DNA of 64,000 nt. Source: Desulfomonilaceae bacterium. GTDB lineage: Bacteria > Desulfobacterota > Desulfomonilia > Desulfomonilales > Desulfomonilaceae. Below the pieces are notes generated by a model that did not search any database, was not told the DNA's origin, and saw only the letters and a list, made by a program, of their open reading frames with translations. Of the stretch, positions 43,124 to 52,061 are shown one piece after another. The stretch lies in NCBI GenBank assembly GCA_041662605.1, contig JBAZSD010000002.1, positions 248,001 through 312,000 of the forward strand. Reading direction: 5' to 3'. The first letter of the stretch is position 1. Each line of letters starts with the position of its first letter. The translations under genes and the position numbers were made by a program.

Positions 43124-44053
43124 ATGGGCTTTTTGCAGATCTTGACTTATTTGAGTGGCCTGGTTTTCGTGATCGGATTCGCCGCAAAACTGTTGAAATA
43201 TGCGACGATGCCGATGCATGTACGGTGGGAACTATATCCAATACCCCATGAGGGCAAGGAATGGGGTGGGTCATTTTATGAAGAAATAGACCATTGGAAG
43301 AAGACTCGCCACATAGACCACATGGCTCAGTACAGATTTATGGTCCCGGAAATACTTTTCATCAGGGCTTTGCACGAAGATAACAGATCACTGTGGTATT
43401 GGTCCTTCCCTTTCCATATGGGACTGTATCTCTGCATTGGCGGACTAGTTTTTCTCGGGCTGGGAGCGCTTGTCCAAATATTCGGAATGGCGCCTGAAAA
43501 CTCAGCGTTGGCAAGCTTACTTCAATCACTGACAACCGTTTTCGCTGTTCCAGGTTACATTCTAGGAACCATAGGAGTTGTTGGACTCACAGTGAAACGC
43601 ATGACAGACTCAGGCCTGGCGGATGTATCGGCCGGAATCGATTTCATGAATCTGATATGGCTTGGATTATTATTCGTTACGGGTTTCATCGTATGGCTCC
43701 AGGATCCAGGGTTCCTAGTTTCAAGAGCTTTCTTTCAAAGCCTGATAACGTTCGGCCCAATGACTGAACCCATGGGAGCGATTCATGTTGTGAATTTGTT
43801 ACTGTTCATCGGTTTTTGGGCTTACTTCCCGTTTACCCATATGACACACATGGTTTCAAAATATTTCATGTGGGACAAAGTCAAGTGGGATGATGATCCC
43901 AACAAAGGTGACGCCGGTATGGATTCCAAAATAAAGAAATATCTTGCCTACCCCGTTACCTGGGCTGCGGCGCATGTTGGGGCTGAGGGAGGCAAAAAGA
44001 ATTGGGCTGACGTTGCCACCAGCAACCCTTGGGAAAACAAAGATCAGAAATAA
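43124..44053 (+). CDS. tmcC: Membrane cytochrome b subunit, TmcC/DsrM/NarI-like
   Basis: The 309-residue protein has about five membrane segments (ILTYLSGLVFVIGFAAKLL, HMGLYLCIGGLVFLGLGAL, ALASLLQSLTTVFAVPGYIL, FMNLIWLGLLFVTGFIVWL, GAIHVVNLLLFIGFWAYF). The histidines in FPFHMGLYL, GAIHVV and FPFTHMTHMVSKY fit heme b binding as in NarI and DsrM. It would pass electrons between the quinone pool and the cytoplasmic iron-sulfur partner encoded next. AAGGAGCG precedes the ATG. It could be called TmcC or DsrM-like; with only two subunits visible the complex is not resolved. Start and end fit a two-gene operon. Confidence 0.82.
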   Translation: MGFLQILTYLSGLVFVIGFAAKLLKYATMPMHVRWELYPIPHEGKEWGGSFYEEIDHWKKTRHIDHMAQYRFMVPEILFIRALHEDNRSLWYWSFPFHMGLYLCIGGLVFLGLGALVQIFGMAPENSALASLLQSLTTVFAVPGYILGTIGVVGLTVKRMTDSGLADVSAGIDFMNLIWLGLLFVTGFIVWLQDPGFLVSRAFFQSLITFGPMTEPMGAIHVVNLLLFIGFWAYFPFTHMTHMVSKYFMWDKVKWDDDPNKGDAGMDSKIKKYLAYPVTWAAAHVGAEGGKKNWADVATSNPWENKDQK

Positions 44054-44067
44054 TTGGAGGATCCAAT

Positions 44068-45681
44068 ATGAGACCCGAAGAAATATCCAAGAAAACAGAG
44101 CAACTTGTCACTATAAATACTGAGGACCTGCCTCCCCTGCCCTACCCGTATGAGAATTATGAAGAAACCCCGATAACTCCTCTAAAGGAAGAGCAGAAAA
44201 AGAAATGGGAACATTCCCTGGATGGCGTAAGCGCTTTGACTCTTCCCAAACCCGAAACCCCGGAAGAGGAAGAGCGTCTTGTAAAAGCGTTTTTGAGCGG
44301 CTTAGGAAAGCTGATGACCAAGGAGAATAACTGGACCTTCCTTCAGCCTCTCATGCTATCAATGGAATACTGCGCCAAGTGCCAAACATGCGCAGACGCT
44401 TGTCCCGCCTTCGAAATGAGCGGGCGAAAAGACATATACAGACCGACTTTCCGGGCTGATGTTGTGCGTAAGATAGCAAAGAAATATTTGAGCAAAGGTG
44501 GAAATATCCTGGCCCATTTCAGAGGCCACGACATAGATCTGAACTGGGATACCGTAGCCAGGCTTGCGGAATTATCTTATAGATGCACACTCTGCAGACG
44601 CTGCGCGTCCGTGTGCCCGGTTGGTGTTGACAACGGTCTGATGAATCATGAACTCCGAAAGATTTTCAGCCAGGAAATGGGAATTGCAGGACCTGAGATT
44701 CATGAAAAGGGATCTGTAAAACATCTGAAATTCGGATCCAGCACCGGAATGACTACGGCGGCTGTAGCCGACATCATTGAGTACCTCGAGGACGATATTG
44801 AAGAAAAAACGGGTAAGAAAATCAAGATTCCTTTGAACAAAAAAGGAGCTGAGATTCTTCTGATTCACAATGCCGGCGAATTCATGGCATGGCCTGAAAA
44901 TCCCATGGCGTTCGCCATACTTTTCGACGCCGCCGGCATAGATTATACTCTGTCCACAGAGTTGGCAGGCTATGACGCTGTCAATTACGGGCTCTGGTAT
45001 GATGACGTCCAGTTTGCCCGTGTGGCTTTAAAGCACCTGGAAATAGCTCGTGACCTAGGGGTCAAGAAGATTGTTATCGGAGAATGCGGGCACGCCCATA
45101 AGGCCCTCTCGGTTATTGCCGACAGGCTTCTACCTGGCGCGCAAATGATACCTCGTGAAAGTTCCTACACGCTTCTTAATGAAATCGTCAAATCAGGAAA
45201 GATCAAGTTCGACCCGTCCAAGAATGACTTCCCTGTGACATTGCACGATCCTTGTAATGTCGTCCGACTAATGGGTATTGTGAAGCCTCAAAGAGAAGTT
45301 CTGAACGCCATATTCCCTCCTGGACGATTCAGAGAAATGGAGCCACATGGAGTAGAAAACTATTGCTGTGGCGGTGGTTCCGGTTTTGCTATCATGAGTT
45401 CCGGAAACTTCCCTGATTGGAAACGCCTTGTCTCCGGCCGTAAGAAATTGAGTCAAATTCTTAACGCGTTTCAGGGAGAAATGGACCCGTCGATTAGAAA
45501 GATGGTTTGCGCTCCATGCTCAAACTGTAAAGGTCAGATTAGAGACATGCTCGAGAGCTATGAGGTTTTTGAAAAAACCGGAATCTGGTACACTGGTATG
45601 GTGGAATTGATGGTCAACGCAATGGTCGACCAGAAGAAACCTTTCCTCGAATGGCCGGGGGATGAGGATGACGACGATTAG
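44068..45681 (+). CDS. tmcB: Iron-sulfur CCG-domain protein, TmcB/DsrK/HdrD-like
   Basis: The ATG at 44068 follows GGAGG; an ORF start at 44029 inside the upstream gene was rejected. Two 4Fe-4S ferredoxin motifs are present (CAKCQTCADACPAFE and CTLCRRCASVCPVG). The C-terminal catalytic CCG domain reads HDPCNVVRLMG, NYCCGGGSGFAIM and CAPCSNCKGQI, the site of the unusual 4Fe-4S cluster of heterodisulfide reductase HdrD and DsrK. The protein is cytoplasmic and docks on the cytochrome b. It is the partner of the preceding gene, 14 bases apart. The physiological thiol or electron acceptor is unknown. No cytochrome c subunit lies beside it. Confidence 0.85.
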   Translation: MRPEEISKKTEQLVTINTEDLPPLPYPYENYEETPITPLKEEQKKKWEHSLDGVSALTLPKPETPEEEERLVKAFLSGLGKLMTKENNWTFLQPLMLSMEYCAKCQTCADACPAFEMSGRKDIYRPTFRADVVRKIAKKYLSKGGNILAHFRGHDIDLNWDTVARLAELSYRCTLCRRCASVCPVGVDNGLMNHELRKIFSQEMGIAGPEIHEKGSVKHLKFGSSTGMTTAAVADIIEYLEDDIEEKTGKKIKIPLNKKGAEILLIHNAGEFMAWPENPMAFAILFDAAGIDYTLSTELAGYDAVNYGLWYDDVQFARVALKHLEIARDLGVKKIVIGECGHAHKALSVIADRLLPGAQMIPRESSYTLLNEIVKSGKIKFDPSKNDFPVTLHDPCNVVRLMGIVKPQREVLNAIFPPGRFREMEPHGVENYCCGGGSGFAIMSSGNFPDWKRLVSGRKKLSQILNAFQGEMDPSIRKMVCAPCSNCKGQIRDMLESYEVFEKTGIWYTGMVELMVNAMVDQKKPFLEWPGDEDDDD

Positions 45682-45697
45682 GCCTCGTTAGAAATTG

Positions 45698-45731
45698 AAA
45701 AAGGTCGGCTCATTTTGAACCGACCTTTTTT
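45698..45731. terminator. Bidirectional terminator between tmcB-like gene and por operon
   Basis: AAAAAGGTCGG and CCGACCTTTTT pair perfectly around an 11-base loop. A T run follows the stem on each strand, so it can serve both converging transcripts. Confidence 0.92.
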
Positions 45732-45749
45732 GTTTCCGGGCCTTGAGAA

Positions 45750-46700
45750 TTATTTCTCTGTTTTCTCGCCGCACTGATCAAGAAGCTTCTTCCATCTACT
45801 ATTAATCTTCTCCTGAATCTCCGTGGTCAGACTTTCATCAAGGTGGCGATACCGTCCCTGTCCCTTGAAGTATTCGGACACCGGTTTGAGTTCTTTAGGT
45901 TTGCGGTTCAGTTTCCATATTCCCTGTTCAACTTCATAAAGTGGAAAAACGCCTGAATCAACCGCAAGTTGCCCGTATTCAATGGCCTTGTTGGGTTGAA
46001 TTCGCCATCCGGTCGGGCAAACAGACAAAATGTGTATATAAGAAGGACCTTGGATTTCCTTTGCCTTTTGAACCTTTTTCTGAAGATCAGTGAAAAAGGA
46101 AGGACACGCTGTTGCCGTGTAAGGGATTCCATGAGCCGCCGCTATGGCTACCATGTCTTTTTTCCACGTCATTTGCCCGGCGGGGGCGTTTTTCCCTGCT
46201 GGCGACGTTGTGGTGGTTGCCCCGAACGGAGTCGACGATGACCTCTGAATACCGGTGTTCATATAGGCTTCGTTATCCACACAAACATATATGACCTTAT
46301 GACCACGCTCCATCATTCCTGACAACGCTTGAAAACCTATGTCGGTGGTACCGCCGTCGCCTCCCATGGCCACAATTGTTATGTCTTTGTCGGGAACTCT
46401 TCCCTTGCGTCGGAGCGCTTTGAGACCTGACTCAACACCGGAAGCGACTGCGGCCGCGTTTTCAAAAGCAACGTGGATCCATGGCACATTCCAGGAAGTC
46501 AGCGGATAGGGAGAAGAGATTATCTCCATGCAGCCGGTTGCCATGGCCAGTATCATGTCCGGCCCAATCGCCTTCAACACATGCCTCACGGCGAGGACCT
46601 CCGCGCACCCCTGGCAAGCGCGATGACCGGAGCTAATATATTCTTCCAAAGAGAAATTTTTAATTGGTTTGATGACCTTCTTTTTTTCAGTCTCAGCCAT
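45750..46700 (-). CDS. porB: Pyruvate:ferredoxin oxidoreductase beta subunit
   Basis: The 316-residue subunit binds thiamine diphosphate: MGGDGGTTDIGFQALSG, then VCVDNEAYMNTGIQRS. The cysteines in ACQGCAE and MATGCMEI, and the later Cys in SVCPTGWRI, fit the extra 4Fe-4S cluster of PorB. It is the last gene of the four-gene operon. Pyruvate is the most likely substrate, but related 2-oxoacids cannot be excluded. Confidence 0.93.
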   Translation of the reverse strand: MAETEKKKVIKPIKNFSLEEYISSGHRACQGCAEVLAVRHVLKAIGPDMILAMATGCMEIISSPYPLTSWNVPWIHVAFENAAAVASGVESGLKALRRKGRVPDKDITIVAMGGDGGTTDIGFQALSGMMERGHKVIYVCVDNEAYMNTGIQRSSSTPFGATTTTSPAGKNAPAGQMTWKKDMVAIAAAHGIPYTATACPSFFTDLQKKVQKAKEIQGPSYIHILSVCPTGWRIQPNKAIEYGQLAVDSGVFPLYEVEQGIWKLNRKPKELKPVSEYFKGQGRYRHLDESLTTEIQEKINSRWKKLLDQCGEKTEK

Positions 46701-46722
46701 ATTGCTCTCCCATCAGGCGGCG

Positions 46723-47886
46723 CTAACTTCGCACACCGAAAATGTTGTATCCGTAGTTTGTGTCTACCAGAGCCGATTCCACCATCTTGATTACGTGATC
46801 CGGCGTGACATCTCTCCCGCCTAACCCGGCTATTATGTTGTGAACATTGGGTCGATCAGGTTCGTGATACATAATCGATCTGATTTCAGAGGTTACCGGA
46901 GCGTTTGCGGCTCCAAATGACACTGCCCGATCCAGCACAAGCACATCCTTGGCCCCTCTTAGGGCTTTTTTGATATCATCTACAGGTAAAGGCCTCCACA
47001 ATCTCAATTTCACAAGCCCTACTTTCTTGCCATCTTCTCTCATTTTATCAACCGCCAGAGAAGCTGTCTCACAGATAGACCCCATTGCCAAAATGATCGT
47101 ATCAGCGCCTTCTGTTTTGTAACATTCAACCGGCGAATATTTTCTGCCGGTCAATTCCGCCAATTCATCCCAGCCTTGTTTGATCACCGGGTATGATTTC
47201 CATAGGGCCTCGTCCTGCGCCTTCCTTGCCTCAGTGTATATCTCCGGCATCCCAAATGCTCCCATGGATACTACTTTGCTGGGATGAAGAGTGTACAACG
47301 GCTTGAATGGGGGAAGATATTTCCCGACCATTTCCTTACTCCAGAATTCGATCGGTTCTATCACGTGGGTAAGGTTAAAACCATCTACGTTAATCATTAC
47401 CGGCAAAGAGACCCGAGGATCTTCCGCCACTCTGAAAGAATGGAAAATGGCGTCATAAACCTCTTGTCCGTTTTCGCAGAAAATTTGAATCCAGCCCGAG
47501 TCACGAACCATCATGGTGTCGGAATGATCATTCCAAATAGACAAAGGGGCGCTCAAGGCGCGATTTGCCAGGAGCATTACAATAGGAAACCTCATTGAGG
47601 ACGCTATGAACACTATTTCCGCCATCAGCGCCAATCCTTGCGCCGACGTCGATGTGAAGGTTCTTGCGCCCGCGGCTGATGATCCACAACAGACGCTCAT
47701 TGCAGAGTGTTCAGACTCCACAGGCACGAATTCCGCATCAAGCTCTCCCGAAGCGCACAACTCAGACAAATGCTCAACCACATGGGTTTGCGGGGTTATA
47801 GGATAAGCCGCCACAACGTCGACATCACAGAGGCCAACGGCGTCCGCAGCAGCGATTGAAACTTCGACACCTACTTTACGGCCCAT
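46723..47886 (-). CDS. porA: Pyruvate:ferredoxin oxidoreductase alpha subunit
   Basis: The ATG at 47886 lies behind GGAGGAGG and gives 387 residues beginning MGRKVGVEVSIAAADAVGLC. A longer ORF overlaps porD and was rejected. AAYPITPQTHVVEHLSEL is the hallmark of the PorA pyrimidine-binding domain, followed by TSAQGLALMAEIVFIASSMR and the C-terminal DVLVLDRAVSFGAANAPVTSE. It acts with PorB, PorD and PorG to oxidise pyruvate to acetyl-CoA and reduce ferredoxin, or to run in reverse for CO2 fixation. Confidence 0.93.
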   Translation of the reverse strand: MGRKVGVEVSIAAADAVGLCDVDVVAAYPITPQTHVVEHLSELCASGELDAEFVPVESEHSAMSVCCGSSAAGARTFTSTSAQGLALMAEIVFIASSMRFPIVMLLANRALSAPLSIWNDHSDTMMVRDSGWIQIFCENGQEVYDAIFHSFRVAEDPRVSLPVMINVDGFNLTHVIEPIEFWSKEMVGKYLPPFKPLYTLHPSKVVSMGAFGMPEIYTEARKAQDEALWKSYPVIKQGWDELAELTGRKYSPVECYKTEGADTIILAMGSICETASLAVDKMREDGKKVGLVKLRLWRPLPVDDIKKALRGAKDVLVLDRAVSFGAANAPVTSEIRSIMYHEPDRPNVHNIIAGLGGRDVTPDHVIKMVESALVDTNYGYNIFGVRS

Positions 47887-47888
47887 CG

Positions 47889-48179
47889 CTAATCCTCCTC
47901 CATAGTTATGGCGTTTACCGGACATTCGTTGGCGCAAATCCCGCATCCCTTGCAGTAATCATAATTCCAGACAAATACGTTCTTATCAAAATCGGGGGAG
48001 ATTGCGGCATCCGGGCACATAACAAAACATCTCCAGCATCGAATACATATGTTCTCATCATAATTAGGTTTTTGCGAACGCCATGTTCCCGTATGGTAGC
48101 ATGACGCGTTCCCAGGTTCAGTGATGACACAGCCGGCTTCTATGTCAAGCCAGCTAATTTGTTCCATAGGTTTAGTCAC
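47889..48179 (-). CDS. porD: Pyruvate:ferredoxin oxidoreductase delta subunit (ferredoxin)
   Basis: The small subunit has two 4Fe-4S motifs, CIRCWRCFVMCPDAA and CKGCGICANECPVNA. The GTG at 48179 lies five bases after GGAGG and is preferred to the ATG at 48203, which has no visible ribosome-binding site. It sits three bases before porA and follows porG with a gap of about 60 bases. It passes electrons from the catalytic subunits to external ferredoxin. Confidence 0.92.
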   Translation of the reverse strand: MTKPMEQISWLDIEAGCVITEPGNASCYHTGTWRSQKPNYDENICIRCWRCFVMCPDAAISPDFDKNVFVWNYDYCKGCGICANECPVNAITMEED

Positions 48180-48242
48180 AGTCACCTCCATTAACAGACG
48201 CATTTATGCGATTCATTTTCAGTCGGTTTACCCCGCCGCCAC

Positions 48243-48794
48243 TTATTTTTCGTAAATTTCCGTCTCTTCGAAAGCCCTTTTCATTGCCTGAATATTCCTG
48301 GCCGCGATTTTACCGAAACGTTTGTTAAAGGGTTCGATTAATGAATCCACACTTAGGACTTTCGCCGCTTTGACCAGAGCCCCGACCATCGTAGTATTGG
48401 TTATTGGCAGCCCGATTACTTCTTTTGCTATTTTGGTAGCGTCCGTTACAGCTAGCCTTCCTTTAAAAGAAATCTGTTTCCGAATGTTCTCAGGACTCTC
48501 CGAAGAATTGATTATCAGAATCCCTTCTTTGCTGAGACCTTCCGTAGGATTAGCAATTTCTAACAAGGAGGGGTCGAGAACGATTACGACGTCAGGATTA
48601 TAAACCTTGGACCTTAATCGAACCGGCTTGTCATCCACTCGAGCGAACGCCACCACGGGCGCTCCTCGCCGCTCAGGACCGAAACTCGGGAAAGCCGTAG
48701 CGAATTTTCCGGTGTTAATAGCAGCCTGGGCAACCAATTCGGCGGACGTCACAGCGCCCTGCCCCCCTCTGCCATGGAATCTCATCTCAATCAT
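48243..48794 (-). CDS. porG: Pyruvate:ferredoxin oxidoreductase gamma subunit
   Basis: The 183-residue subunit begins MIEMRFHGRGGQGAVTSAEL, the conserved PorG start, behind AAGGAGA. AFPSFGPERRGAPVVAFARV and VIVLDPSLLE follow. The gene order porG-porD-porA-porB is the usual four-subunit layout in anaerobes. It is the first enzyme gene of the operon, 12 bases after an HTH gene. Confidence 0.92.
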   Translation of the reverse strand: MIEMRFHGRGGQGAVTSAELVAQAAINTGKFATAFPSFGPERRGAPVVAFARVDDKPVRLRSKVYNPDVVIVLDPSLLEIANPTEGLSKEGILIINSSESPENIRKQISFKGRLAVTDATKIAKEVIGLPITNTTMVGALVKAAKVLSVDSLIEPFNKRFGKIAARNIQAMKRAFEETEIYEK

Positions 48795-48806
48795 ATTGTC
48801 TCCTTC

Positions 48807-49211
48807 TTAGTCAAAATCCGGGTCATCTCTAAGTCTCGCTTCTCTGAAATTAAAAGATTTTATCTGTTCGTTGAGGATTTCAACACAACTTATTATATTA
48901 AGTTTCGCCTGTGAGAGATCGAGTATTTCAGAACTCAACAGATCTTTTTTCTGAAGATGAACTTCTATTCGTTCATTCAAAAGGTTCAGATGTCTCAAAT
49001 CAACTTTGAAAAAATCTTCCTCACCCGCTTCCACAACGTTTTCGTCAGATATTGTCTGGATCAATTTGAGATCCCATTCGTCGGCTTTTTTCCACCTGGC
49101 GATAGTCGCCGGATGCACCCCCATTTTCTTTGCCATTTCTTTGTTTGTAATTCTTCCCCGGTCTTTGAGAAAATTTCTTTCAGCGTTTTTTCGATCCTGA
49201 TTCTTTTTCAT
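48807..49211 (-). CDS. Helix-turn-helix protein upstream of por, possible regulator
   Basis: The 134-residue protein has one clear HTH (ITNKEMAKKMGVHPATIARW) of the kind seen in phage terminase small subunits and related regulators, followed by KKADEWDLKL. The second half is helical with heptad character (LLNERIEVHLQKKDLLSSEI) and may form a dimer. It ends 12 bases before porG on the same strand, so it is probably cotranscribed and could control the operon. No phage genes surround it. No strong ribosome-binding site is visible. Confidence 0.65.
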   Translation of the reverse strand: MKKNQDRKNAERNFLKDRGRITNKEMAKKMGVHPATIARWKKADEWDLKLIQTISDENVVEAGEEDFFKVDLRHLNLLNERIEVHLQKKDLLSSEILDLSQAKLNIISCVEILNEQIKSFNFREARLRDDPDFD

Positions 49212-49343
49212 CTGGGTTTCGGAAGCCTTTACTTAACCATCATTATGTTTGCCAAATTTTAATTATTATCAAAAAATAGGTCACATGATCAATTTAATAA
49301 TTCAGATTTCCTGGGTCCACCTTAATAAAATAAAAGGCCTTTC

Positions 49344-51194
49344 ATGATTATAGACGAGTCTTTTTTGAAGAATCTTCCCACCAGCCCGGGCGTATACCTG
49401 ATGGAGGACCGAAACGGCAAGGTCATTTATGTGGGTAAAGCCGCAAATCTTCGAAACAGGGTTAGGAACTATTTCTCAAAGAGTGGAGATGAAAGACTCA
49501 AAGTTAGGCTACTTGTTCAACACATCACAAATATCAGGACCATTCTGACTAACACAGAAAAGGAGGCCCTGTTACTCGAAAACAACCTTATCAAGGAACA
49601 TCGACCAAAATACAATGTTGATCTCAGGGATGACAAGTCTTATTTTTCACTGCGGCTAAATATCTCTCATAAATATCCAAGGCTTAACTTGATCAGAACA
49701 CAGAAAATCAAACCCGATGGCGAAAAATATTTTGGCCCGTATTCGTCAGCCAGAGACGCTCGTATTACGCTTCATCTCATCCGTAAGATTTTCCCTTTGA
49801 GACAGTGTTCTGATCGTCAGATAGCGACAGCCAAGAGGCCATGTTTAAATTGTCAGATGAATAGATGCCTGTGCCCGTGCATGGGAAGAATTGATCCTGA
49901 AGAATATCGGAGAATGGTGGAAAACGTTACTCTACTGCTGGAAGGCAAAAATGAGGAAGTGATAAAGGCTCTCAGACGAGAAATGGAAGAGGCCTCGGAA
50001 AAATTGAAATTCGAAGAGGCGGCAAGAATCAGGGACCGTTTATACGCTGTGGATCGAACCCTACAAAGACAGAATGTTTCTTTTTTCCATTTTAAGGACG
50101 AAGACGTTGCAGTTGTTTTGGAAGAACCGCCCAACACCTTTGTGGTTGAGATTCTGTCATTCAGAAAAGGGAATCTCATTTCTGAAGAATCATACATAGT
50201 GAGAAGTTCGACTCTGGAACAACATGAAGTCTTGACCTCTTCAATTAAACAGTTTTACGACGACTCAGCAGCGATACCCGGGGAAATAATTGTTCCAACA
50301 AGGCTGGAGCGCCAGGAGATAATAGAGTCCTGGCTAACGGATCTGAAGGGTTCGAGGGTGAAAATCAGGGTGGGACAACGGGGAACTGCCGCTCGACTCG
50401 TCGGGCTGGCTCTGAAAAACGCCAGGATGGCCCTGGAAAGAGAGAAGCAAAAGAAATCGGCCGAAAACGCTATGGATCGATTAGCCGTCAAGCTCAAGAT
50501 ATCGGAGCCTCTCAGGTTGGTCGAATGCTATGATATTTCAAATATTAGTGGATCTGAGCCTGTAGGCGTTAAGGTCGCTTTCCTGGATGCCAAGCCCCTA
50601 AAATCGGCGTACAGGAAGTTCAAAATACGTGACTTTGAAAATCAGGATGATCCGGGCATGATCAATCAAGTCATCTCAAGACGAGTAAGCCACAAGGATG
50701 ATGATCCCTTGGGCGATTTACTGGTCATCGATGGAGGAAAATCGCAACTTAACGCTGCGGTGGCCGGCTTGCAGGATCTGCCCCAGAAAAACAGACCGGC
50801 GCTGATATCGATCGCCAAGGCTAGAGAAGCCGAGGACATAGATAAAATATTCGCGCCCAACAGAAAAAATCCTCTGACATTCCCCAGAGGGGATTCCTGT
50901 CTCTTGATGATAATGAAAATCCGTGATGAAGCGCATCGATACGCTCATTCGTTTCACACAAAAAGAAGGGCTAAAACACTCCTTCGTTCAAGTCTTGATA
51001 GCGTTGCGGGAATTGGAGAAAAAAAACGAATTATTTTACTGAAAACGTTTGGAAGTCTTAAGGGAGTTTTGGAGGCAACAGACGACCAACTTCTAGGCCT
51101 CCCAAGCATTACTGCCCGGGATGTAAAACGGATCAGGGAATATTTTGAGGAAACGGATTCAAACGGGCCGTCGGCGACAAAACCTTCAAATTGA
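49344..51194 (+). CDS. uvrC: Excinuclease ABC subunit C
   Basis: UvrC (616 residues) makes the dual incision in nucleotide-excision repair. The N-terminal GIY-YIG nuclease is seen in SPGVYLMEDRNGKVIYVGKA. The cysteine-rich segment CLNCQMNRCLCPCMGRI, the UVR motif (KFEEAARIRDRLYAVDRTL), the RNase H-like domain (ECYDISNISGSEPVG, DLLVIDGGKSQL) and C-terminal HhH motifs (LDSVAGIGEKKRIILLKTFG) are present in order. It is divergent from the por operon. Confidence 0.97.
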   Translation: MIIDESFLKNLPTSPGVYLMEDRNGKVIYVGKAANLRNRVRNYFSKSGDERLKVRLLVQHITNIRTILTNTEKEALLLENNLIKEHRPKYNVDLRDDKSYFSLRLNISHKYPRLNLIRTQKIKPDGEKYFGPYSSARDARITLHLIRKIFPLRQCSDRQIATAKRPCLNCQMNRCLCPCMGRIDPEEYRRMVENVTLLLEGKNEEVIKALRREMEEASEKLKFEEAARIRDRLYAVDRTLQRQNVSFFHFKDEDVAVVLEEPPNTFVVEILSFRKGNLISEESYIVRSSTLEQHEVLTSSIKQFYDDSAAIPGEIIVPTRLERQEIIESWLTDLKGSRVKIRVGQRGTAARLVGLALKNARMALEREKQKKSAENAMDRLAVKLKISEPLRLVECYDISNISGSEPVGVKVAFLDAKPLKSAYRKFKIRDFENQDDPGMINQVISRRVSHKDDDPLGDLLVIDGGKSQLNAAVAGLQDLPQKNRPALISIAKAREAEDIDKIFAPNRKNPLTFPRGDSCLLMIMKIRDEAHRYAHSFHTKRRAKTLLRSSLDSVAGIGEKKRIILLKTFGSLKGVLEATDDQLLGLPSITARDVKRIREYFEETDSNGPSATKPSN

Positions 51195-51262
51195 ATCAGC
51201 GAGCGCCTTTGCGTCATTATCCAATTTTTCAAGACCAGTTACCTTATAGGAGTCGAAAAATT

Positions 51263-51658
51263 TTGAAAGCATTAAAATCAGTAGAAATTTTCTATGATGT
51301 CATCTGTGAAAATTGCGATTCTTTTGATGAAGGACAATGTTGTAAGGAATTTCCTCCTATTCCAGTCGGAAAAGACAACAAATGTGGCGAAGGAGACTGG
51401 TCATTTAGGGGAAACGTCGTTAATTTCCGTCAAATTTGTTTAGAATTAGTACCTTCTGGTTTTGTAACTGATGTCGAAGATGTAGAATGTAAAAATTGTA
51501 TTTATTATGACCCATCAAGAGAAGAATGCCATTTTCATAGACAGAATGTTTACAAATCAGCCCCCGATGATTGGTGTGACAATGGGGCATGGCTGTATCA
51601 AGAAAATGATGATGAGGTTACTCTTGTTTCTTTATCTTTTTTTTACCCAAATGATTGA
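51263..51658 (+). CDS. Cysteine-rich protein of unknown function
   Basis: A TTG at 51263 after TAGGAG gives about 131 residues. A longer frame overlapping the uvrC stop is possible but has a poor N-terminus. The protein has paired cysteine motifs: VICENCDSFDEGQCCKEFPP, then VECKNCIYYDP, EECHFH and DDWCDNGAW, suggesting one or more zinc or iron-sulfur sites. It is rich in aromatic and acidic residues. The DNA is visibly more AT-rich than uvrC, as is the following gap, which hints at acquired sequence. No family was recognised. Confidence 0.6.
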   Translation: MKALKSVEIFYDVICENCDSFDEGQCCKEFPPIPVGKDNKCGEGDWSFRGNVVNFRQICLELVPSGFVTDVEDVECKNCIYYDPSREECHFHRQNVYKSAPDDWCDNGAWLYQENDDEVTLVSLSFFYPND

Positions 51659-52061
51659 GGGTTAGGATGCTCAAGAAAACAAATGATGGTCGGTTTTGTG
51701 ACTTTTATTCGTAGAAGTCTGTAATTCAGAATTTCATACCAAAAAAAATGCCCGTTACGCAACGGGCTAAAGTAAGGATTAGGGGTTATTATCTCGACGC
51801 CCAAACAAACATGCTATTGAGATGTTGTCAAGTTTTTTTAAACAATAGTCTCTACTTATTTCAACTGACTGGTATATAAAAATAGTTTAGTAATTTAATA
51901 TTACAGACAAATATTTGTAGATAATATTGTTTTAAATTTTTGTGGTGTGCTCTATGCCAGCTATTCTTTTGGACGGGATAACTTATGTTTGCTGAGGTAA
52001 TGACGGCTGCCTCAGCGTTAATACCCTCTCAGACCTAATTAACATTGTCCAATCGGCGATG
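51659..52061. other. AT-rich intergenic stretch
   Basis: About 400 bases separate the cysteine-rich orphan from egtD. It is strongly AT-rich between 51820 and 51960. The only structure seen is the terminator at 51741-51767. No coding potential, tRNA or repeat was recognised. Confidence 0.6.
51741..51767 (-). terminator. Rho-independent terminator at the end of the egtD transcript
   Basis: GCCCGTT and AACGGGC form a stem with loop ACGC. On the minus strand eight T follow after one base. It lies about 295 bases beyond the egtD stop. Confidence 0.75.

Noticed and set aside
47887..47946. Upstream extension of porA
   Set aside because: It overlaps porD, and the ATG at 47886 has a strong ribosome-binding site.
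48807..49211. Prophage remnant indicated by a terminase-like HTH
   Set aside because: No capsid, portal, integrase or lysis gene lies nearby, and the gene is coupled to the por operon.
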